Positions 50,615 through 58,815 of a stretch of 64,000 nt of DNA are shown here, piece after piece (position 1 is the stretch's first letter; the number at the start of each line of letters is the position of its first letter). This DNA is from Flavobacterium sp. LMO8 (GTDB lineage: Bacteria > Bacteroidota > Bacteroidia > Flavobacteriales > Flavobacteriaceae), in the NCBI RefSeq assembly GCF_009495755.1, contig NZ_WIBJ01000030.1, positions 248,001 through 312,000 of the forward strand. Reading direction: 5' to 3'. The notes under the pieces were generated by a model. That model was not told the origin of the DNA, did not search any database, and saw only the letters and a program-made list of their open reading frames with translations. A program made the position numbers and the translations under genes.

Positions 50615-51583
50615 TTAGTTTTTACCCAATTTACTTGCCATTTTTTCCATTCCAAAAATTACAAAAAATCCTAAAATTGCCAATACGATTGCCATTGCAA
50701 TTTGCGGTTCGCCTTCAAAATTTTGTGGTAAAATACTTTTGTCGATATAAGGAACCACTTCGCCATGGCTGTTGATTCTGGTTTCTAAAACTTGTTTCCA
50801 AGGCCAAACTTTATTTAATGAACCTATCATAAATCCTACTAATAAAGTCAATGTTGTGTTTTTATGATTGGCAAACATCCAATGCAATATTTTAGAAAAC
50901 GATTTTAAACCAATGATAGCTCCAAAAGCAAAAACACCCAACTTTAATAACGCTTGTGTTAGTATTTCAGAATTGGCTGTAGTTAAGCCTTCTCTAAAAC
51001 TATTGATAGTTCCAATTACCGTTTCATACGAACCCATTAAAAGCAAAATGAAAGCGCCTGAAATTCCAGGTAAAATCATCGCAATAATGGCAATAAATCC
51101 AGATAAAAATAAATACCAATAACTATCAGGAGAACTCACCGGACGTGCAATAGTAATATAATAAGAAACCGTAATTCCGATTAGTAAAAATAAAATATCG
51201 ACTAATTTCCAACTCGTAATTTCTTTCCAAATTAAAGTAATACTCGCAATAATTAATCCAAAGAAAAACGACCAAACTAAGATAGGTTGGGTTTCTAATA
51301 AATGCGTAATCACTTTAGAAAAAGTAAGTACACTAATTCCAATTCCTGTTACAAGTGCTAATAAAAAACTTCCGTTAATTTGCTCCCAAGCGGCTTTTAA
51401 TCCCTCTTTTTTTTGTGTTTTTAAAGCAGAAACATTCACATTATTTATGCTGTCAATTAATTCTTGATAAATTCCAGAAATAAAAGCAATAGTTCCTCCA
51501 GAAACACCTGGAACTACATCGGCAGCACCCATGGCTAAACCTTTAAGTGTAATAATCAAATAATCGGGAAATAGTTTTCTCAT
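50615..51583 (-). CDS. DUF368 polyprenyl-phosphate transporter (PopT type)
   Basis: A 322-residue inner-membrane protein with about eight to ten TM helices. It begins LKGLAMGAADVVPGVSGGTI, and an internal repeat gives MILPGISGAFILLLMGSYE, the two DUF368 signature loops. Recent work on family members identifies them as undecaprenyl-phosphate recyclers (PopT), flipping the lipid carrier back for peptidoglycan and polysaccharide synthesis. The gene follows the TPR gene with a terminator between. Confidence 0.9.
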   Translation of the reverse strand: MRKLFPDYLIITLKGLAMGAADVVPGVSGGTIAFISGIYQELIDSINNVNVSALKTQKKEGLKAAWEQINGSFLLALVTGIGISVLTFSKVITHLLETQPILVWSFFFGLIIASITLIWKEITSWKLVDILFLLIGITVSYYITIARPVSSPDSYWYLFLSGFIAIIAMILPGISGAFILLLMGSYETVIGTINSFREGLTTANSEILTQALLKLGVFAFGAIIGLKSFSKILHWMFANHKNTTLTLLVGFMIGSLNKVWPWKQVLETRINSHGEVVPYIDKSILPQNFEGEPQIAMAIVLAILGFFVIFGMEKMASKLGKN

Positions 51584-51587
51584 GACA

Positions 51588-51622
51588 ATAAAAATTCCAA
51601 AGTATTGCTACTTTGGAATGGG
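51588..51622 (-). terminator. Terminator after the TPR gene
   Basis: Stem ATTCCAAAGTA / TACTTTGGAAT with a four-base loop, followed on the minus strand by TTTTTATT. It separates the TPR and DUF368 genes. Confidence 0.8.
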
Positions 51623-51640
51623 TTAAGGGTTGTTTATTCT

Positions 51641-53035
51641 CTATTTTTTAAATTTCATAATTGTTTTCTGAACTTCTGTTCTTTCCCAAACTACTGGGAA
51701 TAATTCTTGAAACAAAGAAAGCTGTTTCAAATTTAATTTCATTCCGTTCATTAGGTGAAGATTTCCTTTGGTAACATCATCTGTTAAGAAATATAATCCA
51801 GCCAAACGATATTCCATTTCGTATTCATCTGGTAACACATTACATGCTTCAAGAAGGATTTCAATAGCTGTATCAAACTCTCCTAAATATTGTAAAACAT
51901 CTGTCCAAAGCGTGAATGTATCTAAATTGATGTCGCCACTTTCAAATGCTTTTCGGTAACCGTATTCTGCTTCTTCAAAGAAATGAAGTGCTGTATTTAC
52001 CGCTGCAAAACGTTTCCAGTACAACGAATTGTCGCCATCAATTCCTATAGCTTTGTTTGCATAATACAACGCTTTTTGATAGTTTTTTTGACGAATGTAA
52101 AAATCAGTAATTGCAATCCAGCCTTTATCTAACAAAGGATCTTCGTGAACTGTTTTTAGGTAATAATTTAATGCGAATTCTGTATTTCCTAAACGCTCAT
52201 AACATTTAGCCACACGAAGCAATACAAAAGAAGAAGGGTCATCTAATTCTAAAGTAACGTTGTAACAATCGATAGCTTCTTGATATTTTTTTAGTTTTTC
52301 GTACGATTTTGCTTTTTCCATGTACGCCCCTAAGAAGGTTTCGTCAATTAAAGTTGCATAATCGAAAGCCCAAACTGCTTTTTCGTAGTTTTTCAACGCA
52401 TAATATTGTCTGCCTAATTGATGCCAAGCGACTTCACTATACGGGTTTTTATCAATGAATTTGTTTAGGTAAACAATAGCATCTTCATTCTGATCTAAGA
52501 AATCAAAACAATACACTACGTTGTAAAGTGCCGAGTAATCTTCGGTATCTTCATCTAAACATTTGATGAAATTTTCTTTTGCCATTTCAAGATTATCCAT
52601 AAAAAGATATTCCATTCCTATCATCGAATACACATCAGCATAATCATCAGTATATTTCAAGGCGATTTTTAAAAAGGAAATGGCCTTTTCGTGTTCGTCT
52701 CGTTTAGAATGTATGTTGGCTTTTTGAATGTAGATTTCTTCGTTTGTTGGCTCAATAGCGTACAACTCGTTTAGTAACTTTTCAGCAATATCGAGTTTGT
52801 CTTCGTACACCAACATTTCTACCTGAACTAATTTTAATCCAGTAGATTTTGGATGTTGTTCTAAACCTAATTTCAGCGCTTTTTTGGCCAAGTTCAGTCG
52901 GCCGGTATCCATATAATGAAGAATGATATCTTCAAACTCTTCTGAATCAAAGAAAAAAACTTTATTGGTTTTTAACATCGATTCAAATTTAGATAAGGAC
53001 AAGCTGTTTTCTTCTTCTTCGTGACTCAAATTCAT
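51641..53035 (-). CDS. Tetratricopeptide repeat protein
   Basis: A 464-residue helical protein without signal peptide. At least nine TPR-like units can be seen, for example YAxxxY-type EKAISFLKIALKYTDDYADV, NEDAIVYLNKFIDKNPYSEV, YEKAVWAFDYATLIDETFLG and KKYQEAIDCYNVTLELDDPS, each with the W/L-G-Y-A-P spacing. The N-terminus has an acidic, Ser-rich head (NLSHEEEENSLSLSKF). TPR proteins scaffold protein interactions. Partner unknown. Confidence 0.9.
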   Translation of the reverse strand: MNLSHEEEENSLSLSKFESMLKTNKVFFFDSEEFEDIILHYMDTGRLNLAKKALKLGLEQHPKSTGLKLVQVEMLVYEDKLDIAEKLLNELYAIEPTNEEIYIQKANIHSKRDEHEKAISFLKIALKYTDDYADVYSMIGMEYLFMDNLEMAKENFIKCLDEDTEDYSALYNVVYCFDFLDQNEDAIVYLNKFIDKNPYSEVAWHQLGRQYYALKNYEKAVWAFDYATLIDETFLGAYMEKAKSYEKLKKYQEAIDCYNVTLELDDPSSFVLLRVAKCYERLGNTEFALNYYLKTVHEDPLLDKGWIAITDFYIRQKNYQKALYYANKAIGIDGDNSLYWKRFAAVNTALHFFEEAEYGYRKAFESGDINLDTFTLWTDVLQYLGEFDTAIEILLEACNVLPDEYEMEYRLAGLYFLTDDVTKGNLHLMNGMKLNLKQLSLFQELFPVVWERTEVQKTIMKFKK

Positions 53036-53109
53036 AGCGCTTCGTTTTATGATTTTATCCTTATTAAAATTAAGGAATAATATTGGGGTAGTGGTTCGGG
53101 ATTTGAATT

Positions 53110-53217
53110 GTTGTAAACAATTTAATTAACAATTTGCAAGTGCAAAATCAATTTCAAAAATCAATTTCAATCTAAACTGATATCATCATTCATCAACAAA
53201 CATCCATCATCCATCAT
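53110..53217. repeat. CAATTTCAA and CATCATC low-complexity repeats between TPR and aminotransferase genes
   Basis: GCAAGTGCAAAATCAATTTC and related words (53136-53175), then tandem CATCATTCATC/ACATCCATCATC (53183-53216). The same phased words occur in the MATE tail and methyltransferase and just before meaB. Confidence 0.55.
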
Positions 53218-54408
53218 TTACTTCATTTCTCTTTCTATCTCATTTAATACCTCAATAATAATGCCACAACCTTTGGTAATTTCTTCATTACTAATGGTTA
53301 GTGGTGGTGTAATACGAACAGCGCATCCTTCGAAAAGGAGCCAGAATAAAATAACGCCTCTTTTGTGGCAACGTAAAATTACTTCATTTGTAATCTCTGG
53401 TGAATTGGTCATTGCAGCAATCATAAGCCCTCGACCACGAATTTCTTTGATTAATGGATGTGCTAAAAGGCTTCGGAATAATTGTTCTTTTTCTAAAGTT
53501 TCAGCCATTAAATTGGATTCGGTAACTTCTTGTAACGTAGCCAAACAAGCTGCCGCTATGACAGGATGTCCGCCAAAAGTGGTAATATGACCTAGTTTAG
53601 GATCGTGACTTAGTAAGTCCATCATTTCGACTGATGCTGTAAAAGCACCTACAGGCATTCCGCCACCCATTCCTTTTCCCATTACTACTACATCAGGAAT
53701 AACATCGTAGTTTTGAAATCCGAATAGTTTTCCGGTGCGACCAAATCCGGGTTGAATTTCGTCTAATATCATGATAGCACCAACTTCATCACAACGTTGG
53801 CGCACTTTTTTAAGAAAATCGTTTTGAGGTTCAATAAAACCTGCACCACCTTGAATGGTTTCTAATAAAACTCCAGCAGTTCGAGTGGTGATTTTCTCTA
53901 AATCTGCCTCATTATTAAACGTAATAAAATCCACATCAGGAATTAAAGGACGGAAAATTTGTTTGCGTTCTTCAAATCCCATCACACTCATGCTTCCCAT
54001 AGTATTTCCATGATATGCATTGTGGCATGAAATTAATTGACTTCTCCCTGTAACTCTTCTAGCTAATTTTAAAGCACCTTCAATAGCTTCTGTTCCTGAA
54101 TTCACTAAATACGTTTTCTTAAGTGGATAGGGTAGATGTTGCGCTATTAATTTACATAATTCTGTTGCTGGATGTTGGGCATATTCGCCATACACCATCA
54201 CGTGAGAATAGATGTCTAATTGTTTTTTTATGGCATCATTCACGCGTTGTGGTTGATGACCTAATGTACATGCGGAAACTCCTGCAACCATATCTAAATA
54301 AGGATTTCCATCAGTATCATAAATATAAGAACCCTTAGCGTGAGAAATCTCCATGGCTAATGGATGAGGTGAAGTTTGGGCTTGGTATTTAAAAAAATCT
54401 TCAATCAT
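53218..54408 (-). CDS. Class III PLP-dependent aminotransferase (acetylornithine/4-aminobutyrate type)
   Basis: A 396-residue enzyme. The PLP Lys is Lys245 in VVMGKGMGGGMPVGAF, and Asp216 in MILDEIQPGFGRTG binds the pyridine nitrogen. NSGTEAIEGALKLARRVTGR and SCHNAYHGNTMGSM contribute the phosphate site. Family members use ornithine, acetylornithine, 4-aminobutyrate or similar omega-amines. The single gene context does not tell which. It is followed by the repeat at 53110-53217. Confidence 0.9.
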   Translation of the reverse strand: MIEDFFKYQAQTSPHPLAMEISHAKGSYIYDTDGNPYLDMVAGVSACTLGHQPQRVNDAIKKQLDIYSHVMVYGEYAQHPATELCKLIAQHLPYPLKKTYLVNSGTEAIEGALKLARRVTGRSQLISCHNAYHGNTMGSMSVMGFEERKQIFRPLIPDVDFITFNNEADLEKITTRTAGVLLETIQGGAGFIEPQNDFLKKVRQRCDEVGAIMILDEIQPGFGRTGKLFGFQNYDVIPDVVVMGKGMGGGMPVGAFTASVEMMDLLSHDPKLGHITTFGGHPVIAAACLATLQEVTESNLMAETLEKEQLFRSLLAHPLIKEIRGRGLMIAAMTNSPEITNEVILRCHKRGVILFWLLFEGCAVRITPPLTISNEEITKGCGIIIEVLNEIEREMK

Positions 54409-54411
54409 AAT

Positions 54412-54447
54412 TTAGTGATAAGTGAAAAGTAATTAGTGATTAGTTAA
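54412..54447. repeat. GTGATTAGTGAAAA-type repeat, third copy
   Basis: TAGTGATAAGTGAAAAGTAA followed by TTAGTGATTAG. It is upstream of the aminotransferase start. Same family as 4503 and 16957, without a clear inverted arm. Confidence 0.7.
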
Positions 54448-54462
54448 ATTAAGCTTATCATT

Positions 54463-56154
54463 TTATTTATTACTTTTTACTTTTTTTACTTCTGGTTTTT
54501 TTGCGGTTTTCTTTTCTTCGGCTTTTTTATTCTCGTCGAAATCTAATGTTTCAGGAAGAATCTCCATTGGTTTTTCAGATTCGATTGCTCTCTTTTTAGC
54601 CTCAATCTGAATTTTATCATCTATTGCAACTTCGTCAGCCGGGAAAATATCCTCTTTTGATAAGATTCGTTCATCACCACGCCAATTAAAACCTCTCAGT
54701 TTTCTTGCGTTTTCCGGAAACTCACTCTCTGGATAAATGTGACTATCGGTTTTGGTAAAGAAAGTAATAGCATCGATTTTATTTTCATCTAGTTCCAAAT
54801 TGATTTTACTACAAACTGTTTTGTTGATTCCGATAAACTCATTGGCATCGTTGTACATATAATAAATGACTTCGGCATTCTTAACGACATCGACTTCTTT
54901 TAGTTTACTGTCAACGAATTTTCCATATAGATTTTGTCCTTTTATCTGATTGTAGCCATTTTTACTAAGACTATCTTTTTGAATAATAAAAGCATTATTG
55001 AGTACTTTTAGTGAATCTAGTTTTTGCGTTTTGTTGTTTCCAATTAAATGCATTACATCACCTGTCATTTGGTTTTCGTTGTTCCAAAGAATAGGTTTTC
55101 CAATCATTTTCGTCAACTGAGTTTTGTTGTTAGAGTGAAGTGAATCACATTTCCCGCTCATGTCACTTTTGTAAAAACGGACATTATTGAAAGCACGAAT
55201 CACACGATCTTCTTGCGGTCCTGAAACAATTATTTTTTTACCATGCATATACAAAGTATCTTTTTCTACCAATGTTTTTACTAAGGCTCTTTTGGTTAAA
55301 ATCATCGAGTCTTTTTTGGTAGCGGCATTTCGGTAGAGTTCTGCGTAATGGCCTGTAGCAATAACTTTATTGATGGTATCAGTAATTTTTACATTGTTGA
55401 TGCCTCTCGAATAATTTTTCTTTCGGTCGTAAAACAAATCATCACCTTCAATTATTTTATTATCAAGAGTAATTTTAGAATTTTTTGCTAATTTACCTAT
55501 GTCATTTGTAGTGTCATAAAATCCGTTTTCGGTATAAATTACGTTTTCTTTACTGGTAATGGTTGAAGGTCCAAAAACATAAGCATGACCTGAATTTTCG
55601 TAATAATCTAAGTTGTTAGTTTTAATTGTACTTTCTGGATTCGTAACCGTTACTGCGGTTGTAAATTTGTATTTCTTTTGGTCTACATAATAGCGACCTG
55701 ATTTACTTTTTAACGTATTTTCCTTGTTACGAATAGTACCAAAGGAATTATAAAAAACTTCTTGGTTTTTCTTATCGAAATAAACGGTATCTGTTGTTAA
55801 TGTTGACTCAGGCGAGCGTAAAACTACATCTCCAGTAGCAAAAGCAAATTCTTTATCACCATTGTATTCCGCATAACGGCTATTCATGGTAATGGTGTCG
55901 CCTTGATTCATTTGAACGTTTCCGAATGCTTTTACATAATTTTCATCTTTAAAATGATACGCTTTATTACAAAACATTTTTACTCCATTGTGTATGATGC
56001 GAACATTTCCTGTAAATACAATAGCACCTGGAATTTCGGTCTGATTCATATCTACGAAATCGGAGTTTTCAATGATAATTTTTTTCTTTTCTTGTGCTGT
56101 CGAAAAAGTTACTGACAGCAATAAGATGGCGATATAAAAAAATGTGTTTTTCAA
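54463..56154 (-). CDS. OstA/LptA-like periplasmic protein
   Basis: A 563-residue exported protein. Starting at TTG 56154 gives a clean signal peptide (MKNTFFYIAILLLSVTFSTA). The mature part contains many repeats of the OstA/LptA beta-jellyroll pattern: VFTGNVRIIHNGVKMFCNKA, FGNVQMNQGDTITMNSRYAE, ATGDVVLRSPESTLTTDT and so on. LptA-type proteins carry LPS across the periplasm. A Lys/Glu-rich tail (about 530-563, EKKTAKKPEVKKVK) is unusual. A TTG at 56175 sits in the promoter and is rejected. Confidence 0.85.
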   Translation of the reverse strand: MKNTFFYIAILLLSVTFSTAQEKKKIIIENSDFVDMNQTEIPGAIVFTGNVRIIHNGVKMFCNKAYHFKDENYVKAFGNVQMNQGDTITMNSRYAEYNGDKEFAFATGDVVLRSPESTLTTDTVYFDKKNQEVFYNSFGTIRNKENTLKSKSGRYYVDQKKYKFTTAVTVTNPESTIKTNNLDYYENSGHAYVFGPSTITSKENVIYTENGFYDTTNDIGKLAKNSKITLDNKIIEGDDLFYDRKKNYSRGINNVKITDTINKVIATGHYAELYRNAATKKDSMILTKRALVKTLVEKDTLYMHGKKIIVSGPQEDRVIRAFNNVRFYKSDMSGKCDSLHSNNKTQLTKMIGKPILWNNENQMTGDVMHLIGNNKTQKLDSLKVLNNAFIIQKDSLSKNGYNQIKGQNLYGKFVDSKLKEVDVVKNAEVIYYMYNDANEFIGINKTVCSKINLELDENKIDAITFFTKTDSHIYPESEFPENARKLRGFNWRGDERILSKEDIFPADEVAIDDKIQIEAKKRAIESEKPMEILPETLDFDENKKAEEKKTAKKPEVKKVKSNK

Positions 56155-56172
56155 GTCGAATTTATTTTGAGC

Positions 56173-56180
56173 CAAATTTA
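56173..56180 (-). promoter_or_regulatory. Bacteroidota -7 promoter element of the OstA-like gene
   Basis: Minus strand TAAATTTG, exact consensus, 18 bases before TTG 56154. It overlaps the alternative TTG 56175. Confidence 0.6.
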
Positions 56181-56235
56181 AGTAAAAACTCGAAAAGCCA
56201 TTGATAATTAAGAATATTTTATCATTTAGGAGTAT

Positions 56236-56265
56236 AAAAAAACGCTTTCAATTGAAAGCGTTTTT
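56236..56265 (-). terminator. Terminator after purA
   Basis: Perfect stem AACGCTTTCA / TGAAAGCGTT with small loop and minus-strand TTTTTTT, five bases after the stop at 56270. Confidence 0.85.
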
Positions 56266-56269
56266 GAAA

Positions 56270-57541
56270 TTATTTTGTTATCGTTTGTTTTCTGTCTGGT
56301 CCAACCGAAATTACTTTGATTGGTACTTCAACTTCTTTTTCAATGAATTCGATATATTCTTTTAATTCTTGTGGTAATTCATCATACGTTGTCATTCCTG
56401 TTAAATCTGCTTTCCAACCTTTCATTTCTGTTAAAATTGGTGTTACATTTTCAGGTTCAATGTTGTATGGTAGATGTTGAATAGCTTGGCCTTTGTAGTT
56501 ATATCCTGTACAAACTTGTAAGGTGTCAAATCCAGAAAGAACATCGCCTTTCATCATGTATAATTGTGTTACACCATTAACTTGAACGGCATATTTTAAA
56601 GCTACTAAATCTAACCAACCACAACGACGCGCACGTCCTGTAACGGAACCAAATTCGTTTCCTACTTTAGCCATAGTTTGTCCAGCTTCTTCGAAATCTT
56701 CTGTAGGGAATGGTCCGCTACCTACACGTGTAGTATACGCTTTGAAAATTCCGAACACGTCTTTTACTTTGTTAGGAGCAATTCCTAAACCAGTACAAGC
56801 TCCAGCTGCAGTTGTGTTTGAAGAAGTTACAAATGGATACGTTCCAAAATCAACATCTAATAAAGAACCTTGTGCTCCTTCTGCTAAAATTGATTTTCCT
56901 TCTTTTAACGCTTTGTTTAAATATTCTTCACTATCAATGAAAGTTAATTTCTTTAAGTCTTCTACGGCTGCAAAAAACTCATCTTCCATTTCTTTTAAAT
57001 TGTATTGTAATTCTACATCGTAGAACGCAATCATTGCTTCGTGTTTGTCAGCTAAAGTTCTATATCTATCTTTGAAATCTTCTAATTCTAAATCTCCTAT
57101 ACGAAGACCATTTCTACCGGTTTTGTCCATATATGTTGGACCAATTCCTTTCAAAGTAGAACCAATTTTTGCTTTTCCTTTTGAAGCTTCAGAAGCAGCG
57201 TCAAGTAAACGGTGTGTTGGTAAAATTAAGTGTGCTTTTCTAGAAATAAATAATTTAGCAGTAACATCCATATTGAATTTTGCTAAACCTTCAATTTCTT
57301 TTTGAAAAACTACGGGGTCGATTACAACTCCATTTCCAATAATATTGATGGCGTTTTTGTGGAAAATTCCAGAAGGAATAGTTCTTAAAACGTGTTTGAT
57401 TCCGTCGAATTCTAAAGTGTGTCCCGCATTTGGTCCACCTTGAAAACGTGCAATAATATCATATTTTGAGGTAAGAACGTCAACGATTTTTCCTTTTCCT
57501 TCGTCTCCCCATTGTAATCCAAGTAGTAAATCTACAGTCAT
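56270..57541 (-). CDS. purA: Adenylosuccinate synthase
   Basis: A 423-residue GTP-dependent enzyme that converts IMP and aspartate to adenylosuccinate. It starts TVDLLLGLQWGDEGKGKIVD, with GPNAGHT, GIGPTYMDKTGRNGLRI, the GAQGSLLDVDFGTYPFVTSS block and RARRCGWLDLVALKY. ATG 57541 is the conserved start; the longer frame has only Asn/Thr from a CAA repeat leader. A Fur-type gene lies upstream on the same strand with a 67-base gap holding a 10+10 palindrome. Confidence 0.97.
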   Translation of the reverse strand: MTVDLLLGLQWGDEGKGKIVDVLTSKYDIIARFQGGPNAGHTLEFDGIKHVLRTIPSGIFHKNAINIIGNGVVIDPVVFQKEIEGLAKFNMDVTAKLFISRKAHLILPTHRLLDAASEASKGKAKIGSTLKGIGPTYMDKTGRNGLRIGDLELEDFKDRYRTLADKHEAMIAFYDVELQYNLKEMEDEFFAAVEDLKKLTFIDSEEYLNKALKEGKSILAEGAQGSLLDVDFGTYPFVTSSNTTAAGACTGLGIAPNKVKDVFGIFKAYTTRVGSGPFPTEDFEEAGQTMAKVGNEFGSVTGRARRCGWLDLVALKYAVQVNGVTQLYMMKGDVLSGFDTLQVCTGYNYKGQAIQHLPYNIEPENVTPILTEMKGWKADLTGMTTYDELPQELKEYIEFIEKEVEVPIKVISVGPDRKQTITK

Positions 57542-57590
57542 TGTGTTGTTGTTGTTTGTTGTTGTTGAGACGTTGCATTGCAACGTCTGT
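57542..57590 (-). promoter_or_regulatory. purA leader: palindrome and CAA-repeat tract
   Basis: On the transcript strand, a perfect inverted repeat AGACGTTGCA / TGCAACGTCT (57568-57588, one-base centre) is followed by a (CAA)n tract running to the ATG at 57541. The tract would be unstructured. No Shine-Dalgarno is visible. It could be a translation-enhancing leader or an interspersed palindrome. Confidence 0.5.
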
Positions 57591-57608
57591 ACTTAATTAA
57601 TTTATATT

Positions 57609-58046
57609 CTATTGTTGTTTTTTTGTTCCGTAGAAGTAAAGGGAATGGTTTGTGATATCAATTCCAAACATTTCTTCCATGGTTTGTTTAATTTGCTGAA
57701 TTCTTGGGTCACAAAATTCGATAACTTCACCAGAATCGGTTAAAATAATGTGATCGTGTTGTTTATCGAAATACGATTTTTCGTAATGCGCCTGATTTTG
57801 TCCAAACTGATGACGACGCACCAAACCGCATTCTAATAAAAGTTCGATTGTATTGTAAAGTGTAGCTCTACTTACGCGATAGTTTTTATTTTTCATTTTG
57901 ATATACAAAGACTCAATATCAAAATGCTCGGTAGCATTGTAAATTTCTTGAAGAATAGCATAACGTTCCGGCGTTTTACGGTGCGCTTTTTCTTCTAAAT
58001 ATTTAGTAAAAACATTTTTTACAATTTCCTGATTTTTGTTTTCCAT
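57609..58046 (-). CDS. Fur-family transcriptional regulator
   Basis: A 145-residue metalloregulator. The N-terminal winged helix has [20 protein letters not shown] and [20 protein letters not shown], and the metal-binding start [20 protein letters not shown]. Only two Cys remain and the C-terminal CxxC structural zinc motif of classic Fur is absent. It could sense iron, zinc or peroxide. It may be transcribed with purA downstream. A TATCTTTG promoter lies at 58070-58077. Confidence 0.9.
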   Translation of the reverse strand: MENKNQEIVKNVFTKYLEEKAHRKTPERYAILQEIYNATEHFDIESLYIKMKNKNYRVSRATLYNTIELLLECGLVRRHQFGQNQAHYEKSYFDKQHDHIILTDSGEVIEFCDPRIQQIKQTMEEMFGIDITNHSLYFYGTKKQQ

Positions 58047-58069
58047 TGCTTTGGTTAATGAAATATTGG

Positions 58070-58077
58070 CAAAGATA
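58070..58077 (-). promoter_or_regulatory. Bacteroidota -7 promoter element of the Fur-family gene
   Basis: Minus strand TATCTTTG, exact consensus, 24 bases before the ATG. It directly abuts the GTTAGAAG repeat upstream. Confidence 0.6.
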
Positions 58078-58080
58078 GTG

Positions 58081-58116
58081 AAAGTTAGAAGTTAGAAGTT
58101 AGGAGTTAGAAGTTTT
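58081..58116. repeat. AGTTAGA tandem repeat
   Basis: Copies of AAGTTAG (AGTTAGAAGTTAGAAGTTAG and AGGAGTTAGAAG) in tandem upstream of the Fur-family promoter. The class resembles the GAAGTTAGAAA tract at 32850. Confidence 0.6.
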
Positions 58117-58144
58117 TTTAAACAGAGTTATTAAGACATTATAA

Positions 58145-58813
58145 TTATTGTTGAAAAATAAGATTCCAAATTTCGGGTTTTAGATGTTCGTGCATGGAGT
58201 CTGGTCTATATTCGCCATTTCTTATAAGAGTTTGACCGTTTGGTTTTATAAGTCCAAACGAACCGCAAACTGTTGGGTGAAGAAATAAATTGTTTCTAAA
58301 GAAATTATTTTTGTCAGAAAAGAAATATTCGTTTTTCGATTTAGGTCTGTTTTTCAAAATAATTCTGTTTTCAAACAAACATAAGTATATTACATTTGAT
58401 TTTCGCTCTATTTTTCTTTTTAAAGAATCATCAAAGTTTTTTATTGAATTTATTTTTTCAATATTCATTTCATTTGAGTGCCAATCAGAACAAGTATCAT
58501 CCAAATAATTGAACCTAATTAAAAATATAGTCGAATCTGAATAGGTTTTATTTGTAATTTTTTCAATTTCAGTTTTAATGATTTTGTAATCAACTTTATA
58601 GGTTGAATATTTTGGGGCATTAAATTGATAGACATATCCACTATCTTTTGTTTTTCTAAAAGATAATGAGTTATCTGGATATTTATCAATTAGAAAAATT
58701 TTTTCTTCTTTTGAGATTTCCCTTCCTTCAGGATCTAAATAATATTTTATTTTACCCGTTTGTGCTGAAATACCAATTGTAAATAAAAAAAATAGTAATG
58801 TAATTTTTTTCAT
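58145..58813 (-). CDS. Secreted hypothetical protein
   Basis: A 222-residue protein with signal peptide (MKKITLLFFLFTIGISAQ) and a Lys-rich mature part. It contains GKIKYYLDPEGREISKEEK and several Cys in the middle (DTCSDWHS, VIYLCLFE, TVCGSFG). I do not recognise the family; the DPEGREIS piece is reminiscent of small Flavobacteriaceae proteins of unknown role. It starts two bases after the relA/spoT stop, so the two may share a transcript. Confidence 0.7.
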   Translation of the reverse strand: MKKITLLFFLFTIGISAQTGKIKYYLDPEGREISKEEKIFLIDKYPDNSLSFRKTKDSGYVYQFNAPKYSTYKVDYKIIKTEIEKITNKTYSDSTIFLIRFNYLDDTCSDWHSNEMNIEKINSIKNFDDSLKRKIERKSNVIYLCLFENRIILKNRPKSKNEYFFSDKNNFFRNNLFLHPTVCGSFGLIKPNGQTLIRNGEYRPDSMHEHLKPEIWNLIFQQ

Positions 58814-58815
58814 TG

